A stretch of 64,000 nt of DNA from Sphaerosporella brunnea (Eukaryota; Ascomycota; Pezizomycetes; Pezizales; Pyronemataceae), in assembly GCA_008704415.1 (NCBI GenBank), contig VXIS01000056.1, positions 124,001 to 188,000 of the forward strand, written 5' to 3'. Within the stretch, counting starts at the first letter, position 1; every line of letters begins with the position of its first letter. The notes under the pieces are model-generated. The model worked only from the letters and a program-made list of their open reading frames with translations, was not told the DNA's origin and did no database searches. Positions 20,312 to 30,903 of the stretch are shown here, in pieces. Made by a program: the position numbers and the translations under genes.

Positions 20312-21645
20312 GGTGATGTTTGTGGACGAGTTCTTTCAGATACGCTATTCAAAAGCAAGTATTGAGAGAACCGGGGTAGGTTGTAGGTGTGAAGATCGAC
20401 CACGAAGAAGAGGATGAAGTTGGGAGGCGAAGGGAGCTACTTGTGGGAGAAATAGCTAGAGGAAAATGAGCATCCCGCGAGTTTAGGGGGGGCGAGATGA
20501 GGCGAAGCGTATGAGTAATAGAAGCCAGTAGCTTTGTTTTGTTTATTTTTGGGAGGGGGTAGGTGAGCAGGAGCTGAGGAGGAATGCAGTGTGGAGTGCG
20601 TTCTGGAGGACAATCTGTCCTTTAAATATTGGGGTGCCAGGGGCAAAGTCGGCTTGGCATTAATTGCGGCTGGGAGTGACCAACCGGCATTGCGAGGTTC
20701 AGTGGCTTCACTTCATCCACTCACAGACAGAGCTCAGACAACTCGCCATTACTAAGCAAATGCGCGGCAGCCACATCGAGCGTAGGCACACAGTTGCATG
20801 CCAGTGCCGACACACACGATGACTCAGTTGCCCTCTCGCCTGCTTTGAACAAACGAGTGCTCTCCAGTGAAGCGTGCCCCACTCGCCCCTGCGTGGTTCT
20901 GCCGTCCGGACTTGCCTGTGCACAGTGCACGCTATCCGCCGGGCTTTGGCTGCAGCCGGAACAGCCAGCCCAGCTTCTGGTTCAGCCGACACAGCCATCC
21001 AGCAGCCAGCCCTCGTAGTCATGACAGGGCAACTCGGCATACATACCAACGGTTTCACTCTGTGTTTAGGATATCCATGTTCAGCCTCTCCTGGCTGAGG
21101 AGCCCCGCGCAGGGAATACTGTTCAACTCGGGATTGTGCCCCTCGCTGGATTCGGATATGAGGTATGTATGTAAGTACTTAGTATGTACCTTCTGCGCGG
21201 GTCTTGCCATCCAATCCCCATCAAGGCCGCAATCGACAAAGCGAGGAGATAACTAATCGTGTTAGGTTTTAGGCGCTTTGGCGCTTTTCTTGTCTGTGCT
21301 GTATGTAGCTTGTGCGGCAAAAGGAAACTATTCCTGAAAGTATGACTACATGTGAAGATAGTAAACATGTGACATTCGTCACTGACTGACTCACAAGCCC
21401 GTATGGCCAATTGGATGGAAGAGAGCGTCCTTCACCAATTACGGATCCTCGAACAGCCTATTGTGAACGGAAGGAGGGCGGCCTGGCCAATACATAATAT
21501 GTCACTCGGAGTACCAATTGCACCTGATTTGTGAGGTTACAACTTCATTTACGGGCTCACACGCCCATATCCAAGTCGAAAGCAGGTCGTTAAATGCCAT
21601 TACATCGCTATCCTACAATTCCCCGGTCTGCGCACACCGTCCATT
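20312..21645. other. Upstream region of HAC1 and 3' side of PRP17
   Basis: About 1.33 kb. The first 300 bp holds the HAC1 leader and promoter. A stretch at 20930-21015 is rich in CAGCC/CCAGC motifs similar in composition to the hAT-like element at 1027, but I see no clear terminal repeats. No gene is supported. Confidence 0.45.
20456..20473 (-). promoter_or_regulatory. Possible five-codon upstream ORF in HAC1 leader
   Basis: The nearest ATG upstream of the HAC1 start opens a frame of five codons (MLIFL) then TAG, 145 nt before the gap to the main ATG. Fungal HAC1 leaders are known to carry short inhibitory upstream ORFs. It counts only if transcription starts above 20473, which cannot be seen here. 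Confidence 0.3.
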
Positions 21646-23383
21646 CTAATCCCAATATTTGATAACACAATCCAGCCCGGCACTAGCGACCTTACTGGTT
21701 TCCTGCGGATGCCACTGTGCAGCAACCACAGGCCCATCGCTCGCCTGGAACTTGTGATAGAGTTTACAGCTCTTCCAGTCCCAAAAGCACAGCCACCCTC
21801 CGGAGTCACCGCTCATCAAGAACTGGCCATCAGGCGAGATATCGATATCGATAGCATAACCTGCATTGTTATGACCTCGGAACGCCTTTTTGCGGTTCTG
21901 CCGAAACTTATCGGTGGCCGCGTATACCACAACCTGGTTGTCGCCACTCTGGTACGCCACGTACTTTCCGCTCGGGTGCGCGGCTGCCCGCACCATCGAG
22001 TACATGTACGGTTCTGCGATGAACTTGATAGGGACGGGAATGCCGTATTCCCACGCGCGCAGAGATTTGTCGTCCGACGTTGTGATGAATCTACGGTCCT
22101 CGTCTACGAAGGTGATGGTGTTGACGGGACCCAGGTGGTGATCGTATTCCTGTACCATTTGCTCCGTGCGTGTGTCGAATTGTACGATTTTCTTATCCGA
22201 CATACCGGCGAGGAACTCATGTGGGTGTGAGGGATTGAACCGGATCACGTGAGGAATCTTGCCCGTTGTGAAGCGGTGAAGACAATGGCCTGTCTCGGTG
22301 TCCCATAGCTTCATGTACCGGTCGTAGGAGGCCGACAGGAAATGCTCTCCGGTGGGAGTGAATGTGATGTCAGTTACAGCCTTCGAATGGCCGTTGTAGG
22401 TGCGCAGAAGCTCCCGTTGATGGTAGACGTCCCAAATCTATTCACATCAGCATCCATACACGGCAAAGTAACCACCGCCGTTGGAAAATGCTGACCTTGA
22501 TCTTAGAGTCGCTAGCAGACGACAACAACAGATGCCCACTTTGTGGAAAGAATCGCAGAGCAGTAATCGGCTTCGTATGCCCCTTCCATGTGTGCACCAA
22601 TTTCTTGGGGATAAAATTGGTCGTACTCCCCACCTCCTTCTTGAGGTCGACATCCAGATCCTGAGGGACATGCATGTACGTCCTTCCTTGGTAATCGTAC
22701 ATTTCTGTGCCGTGAAACTCCGTCGTCTCTTTTCCGACTCCGCCAGTGTTAACATCCAAATACTCCCGTCCGGCTTTGTCAATAATGGGGTTCGAAACCG
22801 GCGCAGTGACCTCCTCCTCCTCTTCTTCCTCTTCATACTCCTCACCCTCCTCATCATCTCGTGTCGCCATCGCAGCCTCATTGTACTTTGCCCAAGGGCC
22901 CAGGTACGCGCCCTCACCATCCAGCACCGCCGCATCACCCTTCTTTTGCCGCTTCCGTCGAATAGCTTCAGATTCCTTCTTGCTCGGTCTCAACTGGACC
23001 ACGTCTTTCCCCTGGTGCCTCATCGCTGCTTCCTGATCCCCCACAAAGCCCTCCCCAACTGCAGCATATCCAAGCGAATCAAACGTGCGATGCTGCGCGC
23101 GAAACGTGGCATCGCTGATGCCGCTCTGCTCCGCGTACCCTGTCGGAACATTCTTCCGCTTGCGGTTCGCAGAGTCGGTTCCGAGAAAGGGGTTTAGAGG
23201 TCCTGCCTCTGGAGCGGAAAGCTGCTCGTACGTCATGTTGTGTGTGATCGATAGGTCGGTGGGTTTGATCAGCGATTGCCGGAGAAGCATTGGGTCTTCG
23301 AGAGAGACGTCGGGGGCTGCAAAGACCGCGGGCGCAGAGGGCATTTCATCATCGCTACCGGAGCCGTAATCCACGAGCGCCAT
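21646..23383 (-). CDS. PRP17: Pre-mRNA splicing factor Prp17/Cdc40
   Basis: Prp17 is a WD40 spliceosome protein needed for the second catalytic step. Exons 23383-22496 and 22437-21646 around a 58-bp intron give 559 aa. The ATG at 23383 gives MALVDYGSGSDDEMP; the frame is open 91 codons further up but without conserved sequence. The N-terminal half has NPFLGTDSANRKRKNVPTGY, an acidic run (EEGEEYEEEEEEEE) and the Prp17 signature DYQGRTYMHVPQDLDVDL. Seven WD repeats follow from about residue 255: HTWKGHTKPITALRFFP, LRTYNGHSKAVTDITF, YDRYMKLWDTETG, FDTRTEQMVQEYDHH, DDKSLRAWEYG, and the end GLDCVIKYWD. It is divergent from the small VIM protein gene, sharing a 536-bp promoter. Confidence 0.96.
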
Positions 23384-23919
23384 GGCGAGGTGTTGTGGCG
23401 AGTTGGTGGTTCGGGAGCTCTGTGTTGGAAGGCAAGAACAAGTCGCGTGAAGGAGGTTAGGGTTCTCTCGAATCAACATTCGCAATGCATGTGATGGATG
23501 GCCTATGATAGCTACCTGTATCAACAACAGCTTTCCATATGCAACATGTCTGCAGGTACCGAGAGAGATACAGATGAAGAGTAGGTACTCTACTCTAGAG
23601 TAGAGCCTCAGACCGCTCTTCTTTCTTTGGTAAGCAAGACCCACCCGCTTCCCCAATCCAAGCAGCCGTCTGTTCTCTGCATAGGAAGGCCCAAGAAATA
23701 TCCCAAGATAGGTACCCTCGTACTCGTATACGCAAACGCAAACATTGTATACAGCTGCTGGAAAGGTTGCTCAAAGCTCTGCGCCACCTCGTCGTGGGTA
23801 CTAGATAGCCTTTACTTGGGCTCACACCCAACCACCTTTCGTCCCCGCCCCTCATACTCCTAGCACTCCCGACCTCCTCTCCGCTCCACGAAAAAAATAA
23901 AAAAATAATAACAAAAACG
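23384..23919. promoter_or_regulatory. Shared divergent promoter PRP17 / VIM protein
   Basis: 536 bp between two divergent start codons. A short TACTCTACTCTAGAGTAGAG palindrome lies near 23584-23606. An A-rich leader (AAAAAAATAAAAAAATAATA) directly precedes the plus-strand ATG, a favourable leader for a short abundant mRNA. Confidence 0.4.
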
Positions 23920-24366
23920 ATGGGCAACCTCTGCGGCAAAGAGTCCTCCTCACACTTCACATCCCCTGGTCGAACCTTAGGCGCAGCGCCCGCCCAACCA
24001 CCAGCCTCTGCGAGAGTTCCTGCTTCCGCCCAAAGCCAGCGCAAACCCAAAATATCCGGCCAGGGAAAGACCTTAGGTTCCACATCGGCTGGTGGGAATC
24101 GGGGTTCGGCCGCCATCACCACCACCACCGCCGCCGCCTCAATGGACGCGCGCACTGCTGCTGCCCAAGCTGCTGAGGTATGTTTACTCGTGCCCGTTCA
24201 GTGAATATGGTGCTGACTTCCCCCACAGGCGCGTAATGCTAATACCAGGCAAGCGAGTGGAAAGATCGGGTCACAGCTCAACGAGCAGAAGCGAAAGACC
24301 CATAATCAGCACCTGGCCGAGTTGAGCAAATCGAAGGCACAGCCGGAGCAACTGGTATGGGACTGA
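23920..24366 (+). CDS. Small SVIP-like protein with acylation signal and VIM motif
   Basis: Two exons (23920-24177, 24229-24366) around a 51-bp intron give 131 aa. The start MGNLCGKES has Gly2 for N-myristoylation and Cys5 for palmitoylation, so membrane attachment is likely. The middle is Pro/Ala/Ser-rich and disordered. The C-terminal third is a basic helix in which R78-TAAAQ-AA-EA-R88 matches the VCP-interacting motif RX5AAX2R exactly; the motif spans the exon junction. It is followed by GKIGSQLNEQKRKTHNQHL. This layout (acylated start, VIM helix, Lys-rich tail, short WD end) is that of SVIP, the small p97/VCP-interacting protein that inhibits ER-associated degradation in animals. The link to SVIP and to Cdc48 is inferred from motifs only. 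Confidence 0.75.
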
Positions 24367-24547
24367 TACCGTCGAGCGCAAAGCTGGATTGGACGGTGCA
24401 CATGCCGCTACACATTTGCTCACCGGTGATTGGGCTCTCCGCATGTCTGTTGCAGGTATTTCACGAATAAATGGGATGCCATCAATATGTAAATACAGTC
24501 CCGCGTGCAAACAGCTATATAGATAGGGTCTAAACAATTACTGTTCA

Positions 24548-27500
24548 TTACACAACGTTGTACCGTCCCCCAGCCGGCGCCCGGTTTTCACTGTCCACCG
24601 CAGCCGCGGTACCCTCCGCTAGGAGTCTCTTAAGCTCCCTCATGGCATTTGTGACAACGAGTTCTGTATCGCCTTCCACCAAGATGTACAGCTTGGGGTC
24701 TTGTCCGAGTTGCGGCGCCTTTCCTGGAGGATAATAACTTCCTTTCGTGGTGATGGATGTGCCAGTTTGCTCCAAAACCTTGGCAATATTGGTGCGGTTC
24801 GTGACCGCCCAACGAGCTTTCTCTGTGAGGCAGTTAGCTTCCACTGTGCCATTCTGACGGAAAGGGGAGAAGACGTACGAGGAAAGTCGTTGATTTCGAG
24901 AGTCGCATGGTATGCTCCCGCATCAGGTCCCTTGTTATCAATGGGAACTCCAGAACGCAACTCCCCATTCTTTTTCAATCGGCTGTCCACGGCTGCCACA
25001 GCCTTTTTGACACGATCGAGAGCATCCGGGACACCGCGCTTGTGGACCACAATGTCATCGTCAATGGCAGGACCTGTTGAAGAGGCCTTCGGAGTAACCG
25101 CCGGCTTAACCAATGCATCATCCGCTGCATCTACGTCTTCGACATCTTCACCGCCTTCTTCACCGAATTGCTTCCTCTCTCTTCGGCGAGCCAGATCACG
25201 TTCTTGGTCCAGACGCTCGAGGCCTTTACCGCCGAATCCAGAGAAACTAGCCTTTTCCTTTCCAGTCTTAACTTTCTCATTGAAGCCTACAACGAGATTA
25301 GCAAGGGATAATTTCATCGATTGGCTCAGGGAGCAACTTACCATCCACAAGTTTTTGTACATCTGGGGGAATCGGCTGTTTGCTCAACCTCAAAGCCTTT
25401 GCGATGTCAACCGAGTATCGGTCTTGTTCCTCGGTGATAAATGTAACCGCAGTTCCCGTGTTGCCTGCGCGCCCAGTCCGACCCACTCTATGCACGTAAT
25501 CCTCCATGTGATTGGGGCAATCATAATTCACGACCAACTTGAGTTGCTTGACATCAAGGCCCCGAGCAGCAACCGATGTGGCAATGAGGACAGGAACAAC
25601 GCCATTCTTGAAATCAGCGATAGTTGAGTCACGATCAATCTGATCCTTGCCGCCATGAATGGACATGCACGGATATCCTCTCCTCATGAGATCCCTGAGT
25701 AAACCATCTGCTGATTCTTGTTGATTCACAAAAATCAATGATCGATCATCTTCGTCTTTGTCGTGCAGTTCGCCGAGAAGCTCAAGCAGGCGCACAAACT
25801 TGTTAGCTTCAGATCGTACCTCCACAATCTGGTTGATTTCGGGCGCCACTACGCTTCGGGCGCCGACGACAATCTCCACAGGCCGAACAAGAATCTTGCG
25901 AGCTAAAGCTTCCATCTGGCGGGGAAATGTTGCGGAGAAAAGCACCGTTTGCCTATCCGGTCTTGTGTTCGCAACGATCTTCATGACCTGAGGCTCGAGC
26001 CCCATGTCAAACATGCGGTCCGCCTCATCTAGAACGATGTAGGTCACACGGCGTAGATTGGTGACACGACCGCCGTTCGCCGCCAGGAGATCGATCATGC
26101 GTCCAGGAGTGCAAACGATGATTTCGGCTCCGCGCTTAAGGTCCGCGATCTGATCTTTGATGGGAGAACCGCCATATGCACAGACAGCCTATCATTAATT
26201 GTTAATTTGCAAGAGAATCATCAGTTAAAGCATGAAAGTACTCACCCGAAGATTCAACGCCTTCAAAAATGGCTTGCATTCCTTGAAGATCTGCACAGCG
26301 AGCTCGCGAGTGGGGGTCATGACAAGGGAAATAGGCCCATCCTGCGAGTCCAATGGCCTCTGGTCCTTGATGTGTCTAAACATAGGAAGAAGGAAGGCGA
26401 TGGTCTTTCCAGAACCAGTCTTAGCCACACCGATGACATTTCTACCCGACATGATAGCTGGAATCGCCTGCGCTTGAATCGAGGTTGGCTTCTCGTATCC
26501 TAGATTCTGGATGACATTCAAACTCTGCGCAGGCAGTCCACACTGGCTCCATTTCACAACCGGCTTGGGCACATCTTGTCCTCGTATCTTGATACCGTCG
26601 AGTTCGAGACGTAGCTCATCAACTTCCTTTTCGTTCATTTCTGCCAACTCTATTGGTTCGACGTAGAAATCCTTACGGAAAGGTTCATAGTTGATCTTAG
26701 CATGGTTTACTGTGGGAAGTTCTTTCTTCTTCTTGAGCTTCGCTGCCATGGCGAGTATGTCATCTGGATCTTGTTCGGACGCAACTATATCCACCTCGTC
26801 ATCGCCAAACAGCTGCCCACCTTCGGACGGTTTGCTGGTTGCCGCGGATTCCTTCGCTACTGAACTGCTGATACCAGCCATAAAGGCATCGAGCGGATCC
26901 GCCTCCTCAACATCTTGGGATACGGAGGGTTCAACCTCCATAGCAGTAGCAGATTCAATCGCGGCGGCGGCGGCAGCGGCAGCGGCAGCGGCATTCTCTG
27001 CCCTTTCTTTGCGCTGCTCGGCGGCCGCCCTAGCAGCGGCCGCAGACTCTTCCTCTGTTGCATCCTGCATTTCTGTGTCATCGTCTACGTCTTCGTGAAC
27101 CGCACCGTTGACGTCAGCTTCACCGGGGATCGGCGAGGGCAACCTTTCAAGTTTCTTTTTGGCCGATTCCTCTTCGCCAAAGTCGAGCGTGCGCTTGCCC
27201 TTGTCGGCGGGCTTTTTAGCACCGAACCCAAACGTCGAAACCGGGCGATTGGTTGGCAATGCCGATCCATTTGCAGGGCCTTTCAAGGTCAACGCAGAAC
27301 TACCATGCTCGGGGTGGTGGATTGACATACCCAGTGGAGTACTTGTAGGCACTGAGGAACCTTGGTCAGCCTTTGGACGGGGTGTGTTAGAATTGGACAA
27401 GGAGGCGGACGTTGTAGCTTGTGGAGCAGGGACCTTGGGGGTTCCCTGCCCAAGTTCTGAGGTAGTCAAAGAGGTGGTAGCTGTTGTGCGTTGACGTTCC

Positions 27501-28155
27501 AGTTCTGATAATATGGCAGCCGGAGATGCAGTCTTCTTTTGTGCCTCCTCTTCGGCTTTCTTCTTTTTCCAAGCGTCAAGACGTTCTCTGCGCTGTCGAA
27601 TCTTTTCCTCTTCGCTTTGGGCCGCAGCAGCCGGTGACTTGAGGAGAGCCGAGTCAACCCGAGAACGACAACTGTTCAGCTCGGTGAAGCTTACCTCTCT
27701 GCCGCGATCTCGTCGGAGATCATCACGGCGTCCATCGCCGCCCCTCTCACGATCACCGTCCCTGTCTCGATCTCGACGGGAGCGATCGCCCCTGACGCTG
27801 TCTCTAGAGCGCGACCGCCTTCGGTCGGTACGTCTGTCTCGTGATCTGTCTCTGTCTTTATCCCGCAGTCTGTCGCGATCGTCTCGGCGGCGATCGTCCC
27901 GGGGGTCATAGTAGTCGTCCCTTCGTCGTCTATCGGTGGATCGATCACGGCGTCCGCCACGGTCTCTGTATTCTCTTCTCTATCCAAACCGTTAATTAAC
28001 GACAAAGATGCAACATAAACGAATCAAGGAATACATACATCTCTGCTACGGCTTCTTAGACGCGAGGCCCGAGGGTCATATCGATCTTCGCGTGCGCGCT
28101 TGGAATAACCATTTGAGCGAGCAGGCGAACGAGAGCGAGAGTCGTACCGCGCCAT
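24548..28155 (-). CDS. PRP5: DEAD-box RNA helicase Prp5
   Basis: Prp5 is an ATP-dependent RNA helicase needed for stable U2 snRNP binding to the branch point. Six exons (28155-28039, 27979-27695, 27637-26246, 26188-25342, 25286-24879, 24822-24548) give 1107 aa. The N-terminus is rich in Arg/Asp/Ser repeats ([15 protein letters not shown], then many RDR units). A charged middle follows, with a nine-alanine run. Helicase motifs are [10 protein letters not shown] (about 535), [18 protein letters not shown] (about 651), [17 protein letters not shown] and [11 protein letters not shown] (about 834). The C-terminal domain has [18 protein letters not shown], a Prp5 signature, and VEGDTELVV. Intron 2 (27694-27638) is 57 bp with no stop in frame, so the unspliced form would add 19 residues. 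Confidence 0.96.
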
Positions 28156-30903
28156 GATCAAGATTTGCGTAAAGGCGATGGGTTGGCAGTGGCCGGTTGT
28201 GGCGAGCTGATGGAGGGGTTTGTGTTTTGTGGGTTGGGAGTGAGCTGGTAAGGTGTGCCAGCGAATGGAGGCACGTCAGCATTTCCGCGGCTAGCGCTAG
28301 CCCGTGTGTTTACTTAGTAAGTAGAGTACTAAAGTGACATCCATCTTCACAACTCAACAAAAACAGCAGAGATGTCCTGCGCCAACCCAAGCCCGCGTGT
28401 CATCAGCTCCGGCAGTAAGCCCAAGTCGGCAAAGAAGTGAGAAGCCTCGGAAGGCCAGGAAGCAAGCAAAAAAGCTGGCTCCAGGAGACAGCATAGGAGA
28501 GGACAGCAACTGGAACTTCGAGTGCAAGGAGTGTGGTGATGGGAAGGTGTATGGATTTTATGCACACATTGAGCAGACGTAAGTGATTGGTTCGAATTAT
28601 ACCCCGACTGAAGGACCTGGTGATAACAGTCAACAAATAGTGATCACCACGACTGGGAGTACTGCAGCGAGCAATGTGGTACGGACGTCACCTGTCACCT
28701 GGGGGTCTCCGTCCGTTATTTTTTTCGCTATCGCCGCGGGGGTCTCCGATGCGTCAGAACTGTCACCTCCGGGGAGTTGGAGCCGGGTGATATACAGAGG
28801 AAGGCCATTCTGGGTCGGATGTTGCTCAACTGGAGTTTTTGAGAAACGGGTGTCCACTTTCAAGTTTACTGGCAGCTTGAGAAGCGAGCACCGGCGCCCA
28901 CAAATTGGTTTTTTCCCGGCTTACCAGCACCCGCCACATTACAGCCACTGTCTCCTACCCCGCCGTCTGTTGATTAAATGAGTCACCACACTCGTCCGAT
29001 GTTCGAAAGTGTCACCTCCGGCCTTCCGGCCGTACCTCATTGCTCGCTACAGTATACGAAAGCCAAACCCAATTGCAAAGGAAATACCGCTGCCCACGAG
29101 CCAATTGCGACGGAGGAGACCGCTGCCCACTCTGAGCCGACCAAGGCGGAAGAGATCATCGACTGGGAGGAGGAGGAGGCTGCCGAGGCCGAAGTCGGAG
29201 ACTGGACCTATAGTTACAACGCAATGCCCGGATTGGCTATCATAGTGCCATTGAGATCAGGGCCATCATAAAAGAGTTTACCGACATGGTGCGGGAACTC
29301 GTAAACTAGGACCTCAGTGCGGGAGACCCAGGTTGTTATACCCAGGAGAGGTTCAGCCAAGAGAGGGGAATGGAGGAGATGGAGCGCCGGTTGGGAGAGG
29401 CCCTAGCTAGTCTAGACCTGTCGATGGAGGCTTGTTAGATATGCCAGTGAGACAAACTAAACGCCCTCGCCTATCCCACCGTCGAATCTCGGATAACGCC
29501 AAAAATGCCCCCGAGAAGGCCCGCACTTGTAGAGTGATCGAGTGGAGGACCGTTATACCGTAAGAAAAGAGGGCCCTTATTGACAACCGCCGGCGTCAGC
29601 GGATGGTCAGTCGACCAGTTGGGTGGGGTAACCGCCTCTTAAGCGGAGAGCTCGAGTTAGCGGACGGTTACAGTGCGAATCTATTGCTTTTCTGGCACCA
29701 TGATGCGGGAAACCCGTTATATACTACTATGAACACTACTTACGGCACGTGACAGCTACACTACCAAGCGAGTGATCCTTAGTGATTTGCTTGTCAGAGC
29801 TTATGGCCACAGAGAACAGCAGTAAAGAGGCTTAGCGGCGCTTGCCGCTTCATCGCAAAATTGGAGTGGCGGTCATTTGCGGTCAGGCATCATCACTCGC
29901 CGCCTTGCGCCCGCACCTCCAACCGTAACAGCAGGAGAGACCCGCTCGTGGATCTTGAGTGAGTTGCGGCTCGGGAGTTCTCAAAGTTGGCAGTGACAAT
30001 ACACTCACATTTTCAATCCCATATGTGACGGGACTATCCTTTGAGCCTTTCCCACATGTTGTTCTGAGATAGAGAGAAGCTCGGGGATTGTTCGAGCACA
30101 CAAATATCTCTGTTCTGTCTTAATCTTTGGCAATGGAATGGTCCAGATCGAAAAAGTCCGTGGTGTATCCATCCATTAATATTCATCTTAAAGTAAAGAC
30201 ATCGTCAATAGCCTGCAGCGGTCCCGTTTGGCTTTATCACTTTAAATTTATATCTTTAACCGTAGCTGCATTGTCTGAGAACTCGACCGCTTTGATACTG
30301 TTGTGGAGTGCAACTCATCGACAGCGAAAGCCGGCATTGTCAGTCCCTCAGCAGTATAATTGTCCCTCACCCTCCACAATTGATTCAATGAAATTGAGAA
30401 TTCGAAAACCCCGGCTGGCTTCAATCACGGTGCAGGTGGCCAGCGCTGTCTGTCGAGGATGGAGCGCCAGCTGCCTAAAAGACGTCTTCAAAGTCCATCC
30501 AAAGGGAGTCCCTTTGAGGCTCGGTTTCTCTAGATCTCCAGGAGTGGCTCCGAAGTCCGAGCAGATATATGTAGCACCCAGCCGTAACCTCGTCTCGCAC
30601 AAGATCGAGTCGAAAAGTTGTGACTGCATGCCTGGGAATCTCTCTAAGAACACCGATAGCACGCAAGGACTGACATCCATAGATGCAGCCGAGGAAACAC
30701 CGACCGTTTACTCCGTGACTCTAAGCGGCGCCTAATGACATTAGAGAGGAAAGAAAAAGAAGAGAAGAAGACGACGATTTGTCGTGTTTAAAAAGGGCTT
30801 GCACCTGCCAAGCCATGCTAGGGTGATGCGGCTCAACCTTCACGTCGCTCCACACGCGTTTCGAATTCCTTCCTACCTTAACCACTCTCCACCAACAACG
30901 AAA
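28156..30903. other. 2.7-kb gene-poor stretch with possible decayed retroelement
   Basis: No complete gene is seen. One frame near 28450-28579 reads NWNFECKECGDGKVYGFYAH before a GTAAGT, and may be an isolated exon or relic. From about 28980 to 29440 a frame broken by stops is rich in Glu/Ala and looks coiled-coil-like (IIDWEEEEAAEAE), as in gag proteins, but no reverse transcriptase, protease or zinc knuckle is visible. The stretch 29540-29780 (TTATACCGTAAG.. to ATATACTACTATG) could be a degraded long terminal repeat. Confidence 0.3.

Noticed and set aside
20164..20403. 79-aa frame overlapping the HAC1 start, possible overlapping upstream ORF
   Set aside because: It opens with GTG, not ATG, so it is unlikely to be translated.
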